Source: JADCGM01 sp943368345
GTDB lineage: Bacteria; Pseudomonadota; Alphaproteobacteria; Sphingomonadales; Sphingomonadaceae
Length of the DNA stretch: 64,000 bases
Reading direction: 5' to 3'
Assembly (NCBI GenBank): GCA_943368345.1
Contig: CALRKY020000005.1
Coordinates: 51,365 to 115,364 of the forward strand
Shown here piece by piece: positions 9,108 to 17,842 of this stretch. Both the position numbers and the translations under genes were made by a program. The stretch's first letter is position 1; every line of letters starts with the position of its first letter. Under the pieces are notes generated by a model that searched no databases, was not told the origin of the DNA, and worked only from the letters and a program-made list of their open reading frames with translations.

Positions 9108-11021
9108 ATGCGGTATTCGTTGCTTGCGTTTTTGGCACTTGGGTCTGCCATGCCAGTCCTGGCCCAACGGGTCGATGACAATGCCACCAAGAGTGCCGAC
9201 GACGCCTTTGGCACCACGGTCGGCAATGAAAGCGTCGGCCTGTACAATCCCTTCAACGTCCGGGGATTCTCACCGGTCGATGCGGGCAATGTCCGAATCG
9301 ACGGGCTATATTTTGACCAGCAGGCCAATGTGACCGACCGGCTAATTGACGGCAGCACCGTCCGAGTTGGGCTGTCAGCGCAGGGCTATCCCTTTCCGGC
9401 CCCAACCGGCATTGGCGACTACAGCATCCGCCGCGCCGGGGACGACAATATCCTGAGCCTTGCCGCCGCCTATGGCCCCTTCGGCGGTTGGGAGGCCGAG
9501 AGTGATGCCAAGGTGTCACTGATTGACGGCGTTCTCGGGATCGCCGGCGGTGCCGGGATCTACCGGAACCATGAGGTATTTGGAGGCACCCCGCATTACG
9601 AATCCTTCGCCGTGCTCCCCCGTTGGCGACCGGTCAAAGGGGTCGAGATTCTGCCCTTCTGGAGCCAGATCAATTTCTCCGAAGAAGAGGCGCAACCGAT
9701 CATCTTTTCGAGTGGGGCGTTTTTGCCGAAAAAGATCAAGCGCCGCCGCTTCTACGGCCAGCCCTGGGCCGACAACAGCGGCCACAATAACAATTATGGT
9801 GTTCTGGCCAGTGCCGATCTTGGCGGATGGATTTTGCGCGGCGGCCTGTTCCGTTCCGCCGTCACGTCGGACACCGGCTTTGCCGACCTGTTCCTCGACA
9901 CCGATCAAAACGGGGTTTCCGCCAACCACCTGATCATCGCCGACGCACCGCAGAAATTTGCCTCAACATCGGGCGAGTTGCGGTTGCAACGCGCGATGAT
10001 CGAGGGGCCGCGCCGTCACACCGTTACGGTTTCTGCCCGGGGACGGGAACAGAAACGCCGCTTTGGCGGAGCGGACGTCATTTCGCTCGGTGTTGACCAA
10101 ATCGGAGTGCCTGACTTTGTCGCCAAACCCGCATTCACTTTCGGCGCGCAAACCCGCGATACCGTCAAGCAGACGACTGGCGGGGTCAGCTATCAGGGCC
10201 AGTGGAAATCGGTCGGTGAGTTGAGTTTTGGTGTCCAGAAAACCGACTATGAGAAATCGACCCGGACACCGACCGGTCCACTGCCAACATCCACTGGCAA
10301 GCCCTGGTTGTTCAATGCCACGGCCGCTGTCTACGCCACACAGAGTCTGGCCATTTACGCTGGCTATACCCGCGGACTTGAGGAGAGCTCGGCGGCCCCG
10401 AACAATGCGACCAACAAAGACGAAGCGCCGCCTGCCATCCGCACGCGCCAGATCGACGCCGGTATCCGCTGGGCCATCGACCCGGACTTGAAACTTGTGG
10501 TCGGCGCTTTCCAGGTTGAAAAGCCCTATTATAATCTCAACGCCGCCAGTCTTTTCACCCGGCTGGGCGAAGTCCGGCACCGGGGACTGGAGCTGAGCCT
10601 GGCCGGTGAATTGGTCAAGGGGTTGAACGTTGTTGCCGGGACCATCTTGCTCGATGCCAAGGTCAGCGGCGTTGAGGTCGATGCCGGTCTGATCCGCAAC
10701 CGTCCGGTCGGAGCCATTTCCCGATTTTCGCTCCTCAGCCTCGACTACAGCATTGCAGCGGTAAAGGGTCTGTCCATTGATGCTTTCGCGGAGAGTACGG
10801 GGGACCGATACGCCAGTGCTACCACCGCATTGGTAGTTCCACCGCGTGCCGTTCTGGCACTCGGCGCGCGCTATCGCTTCAAGGCTGGTAACACGCCGAT
10901 GACCGTCCGCGCCCAAGTCGGCAATGTCTTCAACAATTACGGCTGGGGTGTCGGCGGCTCGGGTGCTTTCTTCTACAACCTCCCTCGCCGCTTCTCCCTC
11001 AACATTGCGGCGGACATTTAA
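9108..11021 (+). CDS. TonB-dependent receptor, short form
   Basis: The 637-residue protein has a signal peptide (MRYSLLAFLALGSAMPVLAQ) and, soon after, a shortened plug with NVRGFSPVDAGNVRIDG, then a beta-barrel of alternating strands ending in NLPRRFSLNIAADI, the aromatic-rich C-terminus expected for BAM insertion. It transports an unknown substrate across the outer membrane using TonB energy. No obvious TonB box is visible between the signal and the plug. A ribosome site GGGGAGTG lies five bases upstream of the ATG at 9108. No transport or regulatory partner is adjacent, and the gene converges on the M20 peptidase. Confidence 0.85.
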   Translation: MRYSLLAFLALGSAMPVLAQRVDDNATKSADDAFGTTVGNESVGLYNPFNVRGFSPVDAGNVRIDGLYFDQQANVTDRLIDGSTVRVGLSAQGYPFPAPTGIGDYSIRRAGDDNILSLAAAYGPFGGWEAESDAKVSLIDGVLGIAGGAGIYRNHEVFGGTPHYESFAVLPRWRPVKGVEILPFWSQINFSEEEAQPIIFSSGAFLPKKIKRRRFYGQPWADNSGHNNNYGVLASADLGGWILRGGLFRSAVTSDTGFADLFLDTDQNGVSANHLIIADAPQKFASTSGELRLQRAMIEGPRRHTVTVSARGREQKRRFGGADVISLGVDQIGVPDFVAKPAFTFGAQTRDTVKQTTGGVSYQGQWKSVGELSFGVQKTDYEKSTRTPTGPLPTSTGKPWLFNATAAVYATQSLAIYAGYTRGLEESSAAPNNATNKDEAPPAIRTRQIDAGIRWAIDPDLKLVVGAFQVEKPYYNLNAASLFTRLGEVRHRGLELSLAGELVKGLNVVAGTILLDAKVSGVEVDAGLIRNRPVGAISRFSLLSLDYSIAAVKGLSIDAFAESTGDRYASATTALVVPPRAVLALGARYRFKAGNTPMTVRAQVGNVFNNYGWGVGGSGAFFYNLPRRFSLNIAADI

Positions 11022-11027
11022 ACGGGG

Positions 11028-12329
11028 TCAGCGCTTTTCGGCGCTCAACCGGCTCATCAGGATGGCAGCGCGTTTGGCCTGGCGTTTGATGCTGGTCAGG
11101 CTGACAGTCTCGCCCGGCGCATGGTCGCCGGTGCTGGAGGTGCCAAGCCCGACCAATCCGTCAACGTCGCCCGCGACGAAGGAGATATCGCCAGCGCCGC
11201 GCCGCAGCGGATCGAGCGCGGCCATTTCGGGAAGGCCCAAATCGCGGTTGATCACGTTTAGGCGCGACAGCAGCGCCCGGTTGCCATCGGTCGGGGCCAT
11301 CGCGGGATAGCCGCCGGGTTCAAAGTTCAGACTCGCGGATGTGCCGGGCGAATGTTCGGCGACAATGGCGGCCATCTTCGCCTTGACCCGCGTGGTTTGC
11401 TCCGGCGACAGGGTTCGGAAATCGCCGCGCGCCAGGGCTATGCCGGGGATGATGTTGGACTTGCCCGCTGCCGTTGCCCGGACCCCATCGGCATCCAGTT
11501 TGGCCTCCGCCCCGCCCGCCACGATCCCGACGTTGAAGGTCAGGTTCGGCTCGGGCAGGTCCTTGCGAAACCCGGCGATGATCCGCGCCAGCTCATTGAT
11601 CGCCCCGTCGCCATAGGTTGACCCGAAAATCAGCGACGAATGACCGGTTTTGCCAGTGACCGTCAGCGTCCAGCTGTTGGAGGACCGCCGGGCGATCGAG
11701 CCCATGTCGTTGCCGCCCTCGATCACCAGACCTTCGAAATCCAGCGCCACATCGGCACGTTTGCCAGCGGCAATCAGGTCGGCGCGAGCCACCTCAATCG
11801 GGTCACCAGCATCCTCTTCGTCGCCAGTCAGAACGATCTCGATATTGGCGGCTTTCAGGGTTCCGGCGGCTTTCATCGCGCGCAGCGCCGACAGCATCAC
11901 CACCATCCCGCCCTTGTCGTCCCCGGCCCCCGGGCCGACTGCATCGTCACCCTTCCGCACAAATGTCTGGAACGGCGAATCCTTTTCAAAAACCGTGTCG
12001 AGGTGACCGATCAGCAGCAACCGCTTGTTTCCCGGCTTGCCGACATGGGTCGCAACAATATGGCCGGACCGTTTGGCCGCTGCCATCGGCACCCAGCGCA
12101 CCGCGAAGCCCAGCGGTTCAAGCTCGGTGCGCAGCATCTGGCCGACCCGCTCAACACCTGCCAGGTTCATCGAGCCGCTGTTCTGATTGACCAGGGTTTC
12201 CAGCAACGACACCGACCGTTCATAATCAGCCTCAACAGCGACGGTCATTCGCTTTTCAACTGAGGACAGTCCGGCCTGAGCCGGGATAGCGACACAGACG
12301 GCGGCGGCAATTGCGAGGGTGCGATACAT
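11028..12329 (-). CDS. M20-family metallopeptidase (carboxypeptidase G2-like), exported
   Basis: The 433-residue zinc hydrolase carries a signal peptide (cleavage after IPAQA), so it acts in the periplasm. Metal-binding positions are recognisable in LIGHLDTVF, GAGDDKGG (bridging Asp) and LTGDEEDAG (catalytic and ligand Glu), followed by the dimerisation domain and the C-terminal His region near LGTSSTGDHAPGE. The family removes C-terminal residues from peptides or folates; the substrate is not defined. It is monocistronic and starts 52 bases from the divergent YciI gene. Confidence 0.88.
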   Translation of the reverse strand: MYRTLAIAAAVCVAIPAQAGLSSVEKRMTVAVEADYERSVSLLETLVNQNSGSMNLAGVERVGQMLRTELEPLGFAVRWVPMAAAKRSGHIVATHVGKPGNKRLLLIGHLDTVFEKDSPFQTFVRKGDDAVGPGAGDDKGGMVVMLSALRAMKAAGTLKAANIEIVLTGDEEDAGDPIEVARADLIAAGKRADVALDFEGLVIEGGNDMGSIARRSSNSWTLTVTGKTGHSSLIFGSTYGDGAINELARIIAGFRKDLPEPNLTFNVGIVAGGAEAKLDADGVRATAAGKSNIIPGIALARGDFRTLSPEQTTRVKAKMAAIVAEHSPGTSASLNFEPGGYPAMAPTDGNRALLSRLNVINRDLGLPEMAALDPLRRGAGDISFVAGDVDGLVGLGTSSTGDHAPGETVSLTSIKRQAKRAAILMSRLSAEKR

Positions 12330-12381
12330 AAATTCTCCAAGTCCACTGGACGTCGATTGCCACAGTCCCTAGCCTGCCGCC

Positions 12382-12663
12382 ATGCCGTATTACGCGATCC
12401 ATTGCATCGACAAACCCGCCAGCGTCGACCTGCGCATGGCCACCCGGCCCGAACATCTGGCCTATATCGGGACGGCGGCGAGCGATATCCTTGTTGCGGG
12501 TCCCTTGCTCGACGGGGATGGGCAGCCCATCGGCTCCCTGCTGATCATCGACTTCCCGGACCGCAAGGCCGCTGTCGCCTTCGCCGCCGGGGATCCCTAT
12601 GCCCTCGCCGGTCTGTTCGCCAGCGTGGCAGTCACCGCGTGGCGCAAGGTGTTCCCCGCGTGA
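12382..12663 (+). CDS. YciI-family protein
   Basis: The 93-residue protein fits the YciI/YCII fold: YYAIHCIDKP at the start, TRPEHLAYI with the conserved His-containing helix, and DPYALAGLFASVAVTAWRKV at the C-terminus. YciI proteins are dimeric alpha-beta barrels, sometimes dehalogenase- or lactone-isomerase-like, mostly of unknown role. The stop overlaps the GTG start of the downstream crotonase gene (GTGA), so the pair is co-translated and may share a pathway. Confidence 0.85.
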   Translation: MPYYAIHCIDKPASVDLRMATRPEHLAYIGTAASDILVAGPLLDGDGQPIGSLLIIDFPDRKAAVAFAAGDPYALAGLFASVAVTAWRKVFPA

Positions 12664-13421
12664 CGGTCCGGACCGAGCGCGACGGCCCGGTCCTCATTGT
12701 CATCATCGACCGCGCCGACGTCCGCAATGCCGTTGATCGACCGACCGCCGCTGCGCTTGCCGACGCGTTCCGGGCATTTGACGCGGATGCGGGCCTGTCC
12801 GTTGCGATCCTGACCGGTGCTGGCGGGGCCTTCTGCTCGGGTGCCGACCTGAAGGCGGTGTCGGAAGGGCGAGGCAATCGCACGGTGACGGACGGCGACG
12901 GCCCGATGGGTCCGACCCGGATGGTCCTCACCAAGCCGGTCATTGCGGCCATTGAGGGCCATGCTGTGGCCGGTGGGCTGGAGCTGGCCTTGTGGTGCGA
13001 CATGCGGGTCGCGGCCACCTCGGCGGTGTTCGGTGTGTTCTGCCGCCGCTGGGGCGTGCCGCTCATCGACGGCGGTACCGTCCGGCTCGCCCGCCTGATC
13101 GGCCAATCCCGCGCGCTCGACATGGTCCTGACCGGCCGCCCTGTCGGGGCAGAGGAGGCGCTGGCGTTCGGACTGGCCAACCGGGTGGTGCCGGACGGCA
13201 CCGCTTTGTCAGCCGCCCTCACGCTCGCCCACCAAATCGCCGCCTTCCCGCAAACCTGCCTGCGCCACGACCGGCAATCACTGCTCGGGCAGTGGGGATT
13301 GTCGGAGGCCGACGCGCTGGCCACCGAATTCAAACTCGGTCTGGCAACCCTCGCCAGCGGTGAAGCCGTCACCGGTGCCACCCGCTTCCGGGAAGGCGCC
13401 GGACGCAGCGGAGCATTTTAG
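12660..13421 (+). CDS. Crotonase/enoyl-CoA hydratase family protein
   Basis: The 253-residue protein starts with GTG overlapping the YciI stop. It has the crotonase oxyanion-hole segments FCSGADLKA and EGHAVAGGLELALWCDMRVA. In place of the PE-containing loop of classical hydratases it reads FGVFCRRWGVPLIDGGTVRL, so the first catalytic Glu of the hydratase is missing; this variant defines a common subfamily annotated only at family level. It likely acts on an acyl-CoA thioester, but hydration should not be assumed. Convergent with the cyclophilin gene. Confidence 0.87.
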   Translation: MTVRTERDGPVLIVIIDRADVRNAVDRPTAAALADAFRAFDADAGLSVAILTGAGGAFCSGADLKAVSEGRGNRTVTDGDGPMGPTRMVLTKPVIAAIEGHAVAGGLELALWCDMRVAATSAVFGVFCRRWGVPLIDGGTVRLARLIGQSRALDMVLTGRPVGAEEALAFGLANRVVPDGTALSAALTLAHQIAAFPQTCLRHDRQSLLGQWGLSEADALATEFKLGLATLASGEAVTGATRFREGAGRSGAF

Positions 13422-13448
13422 GCCAGATTGCTTCCTGCCTCCCGGAGG

Positions 13449-14147
13449 TCAGGATTGCGGTGGCGGGGGTGCGACCGGGGCTTTGGCGCGGCGGGCGGTG
13501 AGGATTTTCACTGGGGCTGCGATCATCTGACCCTTCATCGGGCCGGTGCCGCCGGCGGAGACCGGGACCAGCAATATCTTTTTCACCACGTCCATGCCCT
13601 CGGCGACGCGGCCAAATACGGCGTAACCGGCATTGTCACCGGTTTGCGCCGGGTTGGCATCGAGCGCGGTCAGGCCGCCGACGATGATGAAAAACTCGAC
13701 CCGCGCGGACCCAGGCGCCAGCCGCGCCATCGAGATGGCACCGTCAACATGCGACAGGCCGGTCTTGCTGGTCGGCTCATGCGCCACCGGCGGCAGCACC
13801 TTTTTCGGGTCGCCCCGGACGCCGCCCTGGATCAGGCCATAGCTGCCGTCATCCGACGATTTCATCGCCCGGTAAAACACCGCACCGTCCAAGCGCTTTT
13901 GATCGACATAGCGCAGGAAGTTGGCGGTGGTGAGCGGTGCCCGGGTCTTTTCCAGTTCGAGCAAGATCACCCCTTCCGCCGTGGTCAGCGCCACATGCAC
14001 CAACTGCGGCTTGGGAGCCGGCGGGGCAACCGGCGCGACGGGCACGGCCAGCGGCACAGGCGCAGCTTCGGCAGGCGCGCTGGTCTGGGCCGCGAGCGGG
14101 GCTGCGGGTGTGATGACCAGCGCAAGTGCGATGAGGATGTGGCGCAT
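13449..14147 (-). CDS. Periplasmic cyclophilin-type peptidylprolyl isomerase
   Basis: This 232-residue protein has a signal peptide (MRHILIALALVITPAAPLAA) and a Pro/Ala-rich linker, followed from about residue 50 by a cyclophilin domain: VALTTAEGVILLELEK, FLRYVDQKRLDGAVFYRAM, GLIQGGVRGD and GYAVFGRVAEGMDVV. It should catalyse cis-trans isomerisation of proline bonds during folding of exported proteins. The F-Y-R in AVFYRAM corresponds to the conserved catalytic Arg region. It stands alone between two unrelated units. Confidence 0.92.
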   Translation of the reverse strand: MRHILIALALVITPAAPLAAQTSAPAEAAPVPLAVPVAPVAPPAPKPQLVHVALTTAEGVILLELEKTRAPLTTANFLRYVDQKRLDGAVFYRAMKSSDDGSYGLIQGGVRGDPKKVLPPVAHEPTSKTGLSHVDGAISMARLAPGSARVEFFIIVGGLTALDANPAQTGDNAGYAVFGRVAEGMDVVKKILLVPVSAGGTGPMKGQMIAAPVKILTARRAKAPVAPPPPQS

Positions 14148-14185
14148 GGCGGGGATCCCTCCAAATCTACGTCTACAACGGCTAC

Positions 14186-15694
14186 CTATTTGGCCGACGC
14201 TGCCGCCATCGCTTTGACGCGCGCTTCCTGCAGGTCGAGCTGAGCCTTGCGAAAGCCGGTGCGGATGGCAGTGTCGTTGCCAAATTCCAGCAGCCGGTCA
14301 TCGGCCCCATAAACCGGCCATTCCGCACTGCCCTTGCACGGCACGCCGGACACCGCGAAGGCCACCCAGCAGCCGTTGACCATCTCGGCCTTGGCACGGT
14401 CATTGGCGGTCAGGACGCTCGCCAGCCGGTCGATCTTGTCCGGTGTGTTGAACACGAATGGGACGTCCAGCCCGTGGCTCGCGCCCGGCATGAACCCGCG
14501 TGCTGCCTCCGGCACATAGGAGAAATGGTAGAGCCAGGACGGCGCACCGCTGGCCGCCGCCCGCGCCAGGAACCGCGCCGGGCCGACCATGACGAAATCC
14601 CCGAATATCGCCCGCAGCAGCGCCTTGTCATTGTCGATCCCGTACACAGGCCGAACCGGCGTCAGGTCGCCTGCGGTCTGGGCAAGCCGTTCATAGGCCC
14701 GCGCCTCCCCGATCAGCGAGCCTTCATCGCTGTTGGCGCCGATGACCAGCGGCACATCGAGTGCGGCCCCAGTCGCAAAGGCAACCGCCGGGGCCTGGGT
14801 GAAGAAGCGTCCGTCGATGATCGGCCCGTAGCTGGCAGCCGGGGCGGCCAGAAGTTTGTCGACCGGCAGCGCCCGTAGCGCGGCGGCATCGGCGTTGGCG
14901 GGTGCGCCTGCCGCCACCGCAACCGCTGCCCCGTCCTTCTCAGCATCGGCGAGCGTCACCGGTCGGCCCCAGCCACCGCCGGATTGCACAATGGCCTTGG
15001 CCAGCAGGTCGCGGGACCGGGCCGGATTGGCCAGCAGCGTCAGCGCGGAGGCACCGCCAGCCGATTCGCCGAACAGCGTGACGTTGCTCGGATCACCGCC
15101 AAAGGCCGCGATATTGGCCTTGACCCATTTCAGCGCCGCTTGTTGGTCCATCCCGCCATAGCTACCCAGCGGGGCGTCAGCTTTCGCCTCCGCGGTCAAC
15201 GCCGGATGCGCGAAATAGCCGAGGGGGCCGAGCCGGTAGTTAACCGCCACCAGCACCACACCGCGTTTGGCAAAACTGGTGCCGTCATAATAGGGAATGG
15301 AGGAGGCCCCGATCCGGTGGCCACCCCCGTGCAGCCAGACCATCACCGGTGCCGATTTTGCCCCGGACGGCGCAAAAATATTGAGCGTCAGGCAGTCCTC
15401 GCTCTGCACCATAGTCGCGCTGATCCCGCCGCCAGCGGTGCCGGTCACCGGCTGCGGACAGACCGCGCCGAATTTGGTGGCATCCCGCACGCCGGTCCAG
15501 GCCGATACGGGCTGTGGCGGCATCCAGCGCAGCTTGCCAACGGGCGCCGCCGCAAAGGGCAGCCCCTTGAAGCTGGCGACCCCGCCGCTCGCGTCGCCAG
15601 TGACCGCGCCCAGCGATGTAGTGACCGTGACCGGTTCCGCCACCGCCGCCGACCCCAACGCAACGGCCAGCGCAACACCAAATACCCGCATCAT
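14186..15694 (-). CDS. Type B carboxylesterase/lipase family protein, exported
   Basis: The 502-residue protein has a signal peptide (VFGVALAVALGSAAVA) and an alpha/beta hydrolase domain of the carboxylesterase B family. Recognisable are FKGLPFAAAPVGKLRW near the N-terminus, the disulphide region around EDCLTLNIF, the oxyanion HGGGHR and the nucleophile elbow LFGESAGGAS. Glu/Asp and His lie in GANSDEGS and PGASHGLDVPF. It hydrolyses esters in the periplasm or outside the cell. The ATG at 15694 is preferred because GGGGAG lies five bases before it; an ATG follows directly at 15691. Confidence 0.9.
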   Translation of the reverse strand: MMRVFGVALAVALGSAAVAEPVTVTTSLGAVTGDASGGVASFKGLPFAAAPVGKLRWMPPQPVSAWTGVRDATKFGAVCPQPVTGTAGGGISATMVQSEDCLTLNIFAPSGAKSAPVMVWLHGGGHRIGASSIPYYDGTSFAKRGVVLVAVNYRLGPLGYFAHPALTAEAKADAPLGSYGGMDQQAALKWVKANIAAFGGDPSNVTLFGESAGGASALTLLANPARSRDLLAKAIVQSGGGWGRPVTLADAEKDGAAVAVAAGAPANADAAALRALPVDKLLAAPAASYGPIIDGRFFTQAPAVAFATGAALDVPLVIGANSDEGSLIGEARAYERLAQTAGDLTPVRPVYGIDNDKALLRAIFGDFVMVGPARFLARAAASGAPSWLYHFSYVPEAARGFMPGASHGLDVPFVFNTPDKIDRLASVLTANDRAKAEMVNGCWVAFAVSGVPCKGSAEWPVYGADDRLLEFGNDTAIRTGFRKAQLDLQEARVKAMAAASAK

Positions 15695-15785
15695 CGAATC
15701 TCCCCGCTTGTTGGCCAAAGGCTAGTCGAACCGGACGGCATCAGGAAGCTGCCAGCTATCGGCAGGCATTTTGTGGAAAGGAAAC

Positions 15786-15813
15786 TTGACACGGGTTACG
15801 GCAATATGTAAAG
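15786..15813 (+). promoter_or_regulatory. Candidate promoter/operator of the membrane-protein/XRE pair
   Basis: A perfect -35 hexamer TTGACA (15786-15791) is followed 15 bases later by TGTAAAG (15807-15813), and CTTGACA recurs at 15819-15825, just upstream of the ribosome site. The short spacing and the repeated hexamer suggest a promoter regulated by the downstream XRE protein; this is inference. Confidence 0.4.
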
Positions 15814-15834
15814 CACCCTTGACAGGAGATGCCG

Positions 15835-16215
15835 ATGTTCAATTCCCGACGTTACGTGGCCGAGCTTGGCGGGGCCTTTGTGCTCTATGCCGTACTTTTG
15901 GTCGGATCAAACCTGATCGACCGGGCGCTCAATCCAACAGGTTTTGCCAATCTGGCGCTGGCGCTCAGCCCGATGATCGGGGCCTTGGCGGCGGCCTGGG
16001 CGATTATGCGCGGGCTGTGGCGGATGGACGAACTGCAACGGCGCATCCAGTTTGACGCCATCGCCTTCTCCTTCCTCGGTACCGCCGTCATCACCTTTGG
16101 CTGGGGCTTTGCCGAAAGTGCCGGCGCGCCGACGCTACGGGCTTTCTCGGTCTGGCCGTTGATGGGGACTCTCTGGGGTTTCGGCATGGCAGTCGCCCAT
16201 TGGCGCTACCGTTGA
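15835..16215 (+). CDS. Small integral membrane protein, partner of XRE regulator
   Basis: The 126-residue protein has about four hydrophobic segments: GGAFVLYAVLLVGSNLI, LALALSPMIGALAAAWAIM, FLGTAVITFGWGFA and VWPLMGTLWGFGMAVAHW. A short loop carries the charged WRMDELQRRIQF. It resembles small membrane proteins encoded beside single-domain XRE regulators. The ATG at 15835 is chosen because AGGAG lies six bases upstream; an ATG at 15829 would overlap that site. Stop and start overlap (TTGA) with the next gene, so they form one unit. Function unknown, perhaps sensing an envelope condition. Confidence 0.78.
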   Translation: MFNSRRYVAELGGAFVLYAVLLVGSNLIDRALNPTGFANLALALSPMIGALAAAWAIMRGLWRMDELQRRIQFDAIAFSFLGTAVITFGWGFAESAGAPTLRAFSVWPLMGTLWGFGMAVAHWRYR

Positions 16216-16400
16216 ACAACCGGGTCCGCGAGTTGCGCGCCGAGCGGGGCATGACGCAGGGCGAGCTTGGGGCCGCTCTCAATGTCTCCCGGCAAACCGT
16301 CAATGCCATCGAAACCGGGCGCTACGACCCGAGCCTGCCGTTGGCCTTCGCGATTGCGGCGTTGTTTGGGAAACGTATCGAGGACATTTTCCTGCCCTGA
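16212..16400 (+). CDS. XRE-family helix-turn-helix regulator
   Basis: This 62-residue protein is one HTH domain: NRVRELRAERGMTQGELGAA, recognition helix VSRQTVNAIETGRYDPSLP and the C-terminal FGKRIEDIFLP. This is the widespread minimal Cro/CI-like repressor often paired with a small membrane protein. It probably starts at TTG 16212, which overlaps the upstream stop; another in-frame TTG at 16200 would extend it by four residues. It likely regulates its own operon. It converges on arfB with a six-base gap. Confidence 0.88.
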   Translation: MNNRVRELRAERGMTQGELGAALNVSRQTVNAIETGRYDPSLPLAFAIAALFGKRIEDIFLP

Positions 16401-16406
16401 AGTCGC

Positions 16407-16826
16407 CTACCCCTCGTCCGGCCGCCCCCTGAGCGCTTTAACCGTTCCCCGCATCACCTTCCCGTCAACGCGGCGGGCCTTGGCGGCTTTGGAGACCTTG
16501 GTTTTGCGGCGGGGTGGCGGGGGTGGCTCTGCCGCTTTGGCGAGAAGACCAGCCAGCCGGTCGCGGGCATCCTGACGGTTGCGTTCCTGGGTGCGAAACC
16601 GCTGGGCCCGGATGACGAGGACACCGTCGAGCGTCATCCGGCTCCCCGCCAGCTTCATCAGGCGGATGGCGATATCATTGGGTAGCGCCGGGGACCGGCG
16701 CACGTCGAACCGCAGCTCAACCGCGGTCGAGACTTTGTTGACATTCTGCCCGCCGGGGCCGGAGGCGCGGATAAAGCTTTCGACAAGTTCGGACTCGTCG
16801 ATGGCCAGCCCCGCGACCTCGAGCAT
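16407..16826 (-). CDS. arfB: Alternative ribosome-rescue aminoacyl-tRNA hydrolase ArfB
   Basis: ArfB rescues ribosomes stalled on mRNAs without a stop codon by hydrolysing peptidyl-tRNA. The 139-residue protein has the catalytic GGQ in ASGPGGQNVNKVSTAVELRF (about 25-44) and the basic C-terminal tail (RRKTKVSKAAKARRV) that enters the empty mRNA channel. Length and both elements are normal. It follows mscL with a one-base overlap (TAATG) on the minus strand, so it is co-transcribed with the channel gene. Confidence 0.95.
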   Translation of the reverse strand: MLEVAGLAIDESELVESFIRASGPGGQNVNKVSTAVELRFDVRRSPALPNDIAIRLMKLAGSRMTLDGVLVIRAQRFRTQERNRQDARDRLAGLLAKAAEPPPPPRRKTKVSKAAKARRVDGKVMRGTVKALRGRPDEG

Positions 16827-17263
16827 TATTTCTTCAGCGAGTCGCGGATCTCGCGCAGCAGGATCACATCCTCCGGGGTCGGCGGCGGCGCGGCGTCGGC
16901 CTGGGCCGCAGCGGCGGCCCCGGTAACGCGGTTGGCAGCCCGGATGACCATGAAGATGATGAAGGCCAATATGACGAAATTAACCGCAACGGTGGCGAAC
17001 TGGCCGTAGCCGAGCATCGGCACGCCCGCCGCCTTCAGATCGGCATAGCTGTCGAGCGACCCCTTGAAGCCTTCGGGAATCGCGGCGAGGCGGATGAAAT
17101 AGCTGGAGAAATCAAGCCCACCCATCAGCGCGCCGACCACCGGCATGATGATGTCATCGACCAGCGACCCAACAATTTTCCCAAAGGCGGCGCCGATAAT
17201 CACACCGACCGCGAGGTCGAGCACATTGCCACGCATGATGAATGTCTTGAATTCGTTCAGCAT
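16826..17263 (-). CDS. mscL: Large-conductance mechanosensitive channel
   Basis: MscL is the homopentameric inner-membrane channel that releases solutes on hypo-osmotic shock. The 145-residue protein begins MLNEFKTFIMRGNVLDLAVG with the N-terminal helix and TM1 (GVIIGAAFGKIVGSLVDDII), a periplasmic loop, TM2 (FATVAVNFVILAFIIFMVI) and a C-terminal cytoplasmic helix bundle (EDVILLREIRDSLKK). The ATG at 17263 matches the family start. Confidence 0.97.
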   Translation of the reverse strand: MLNEFKTFIMRGNVLDLAVGVIIGAAFGKIVGSLVDDIIMPVVGALMGGLDFSSYFIRLAAIPEGFKGSLDSYADLKAAGVPMLGYGQFATVAVNFVILAFIIFMVIRAANRVTGAAAAAQADAAPPPTPEDVILLREIRDSLKK

Positions 17264-17401
17264 CCTATTTCCCCCCAAAATCCTGACCCATAGGGCCTGA
17301 ATTGGGCCGGGAGATCAAGAGGCCTTGCTGCTTTCCGTGAGGTTGCACCCGCCCCTTGGCGCTGGCACAGCAATCCCGTCCCCAATTGGGCAGGAGGCCG
17401 T

Positions 17402-17842
17402 GTGGCGCGATCAGAGTTCCGGTTCAGCTGGCGGATGCGGGCGCGCTATGCCGAAATCGATGCCCAGTCGGTGGTGTTCAACTCCCGCTATCTGGAATAT
17501 TTCGATATCGGCATCACCGAATATTGGCGGGCGGTCGGCATGTATGACACGCCGGGAACCGATGAATTTCATGTCGCCAGGGCGGTGGTCGAATATAAGT
17601 CCCCGATCCTGCTCGACGAAGAATTTGATATGTGTGTCCGCTGCGCCAAAATCGGCCGCAGTTCGATGACCTTCCTGTTTGAAATCCACGGCGCAGGCGG
17701 AGAGGATTTGCGGGCGACGGGCGAAGAAATCTCCGTCCATGTCGCCGAGGTGCGTGGCCGTCCAGCCCCGGTTCCGGACCGGATCATCGCGATGTTCGAA
17801 GGCTATGAGGGCCAGAGGCTGAGGGCGGAGCAAGCAGCATGA
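17402..17842 (+). CDS. Hotdog-fold acyl-CoA thioesterase
   Basis: The 146-residue protein shows the 4-hydroxybenzoyl-CoA thioesterase pattern: RARYAEIDAQSVVFNSRYLEYFD with the conserved Asp, then AVVEYKSPILLDEEFDM. It should hydrolyse an acyl-CoA thioester in the cytoplasm; the substrate is not specified by sequence. It starts with GTG and AGGAGG lies a few bases upstream. Its stop overlaps the glyoxalase gene start (ATGA), so three genes (thioesterase, glyoxalase, gloB) form an operon. Confidence 0.88.
   Translation: MARSEFRFSWRMRARYAEIDAQSVVFNSRYLEYFDIGITEYWRAVGMYDTPGTDEFHVARAVVEYKSPILLDEEFDMCVRCAKIGRSSMTFLFEIHGAGGEDLRATGEEISVHVAEVRGRPAPVPDRIIAMFEGYEGQRLRAEQAA

Noticed and set aside
9963..10916. 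317-codon minus-strand frame inside the TonB receptor
   Set aside because: Shadow of the receptor gene.
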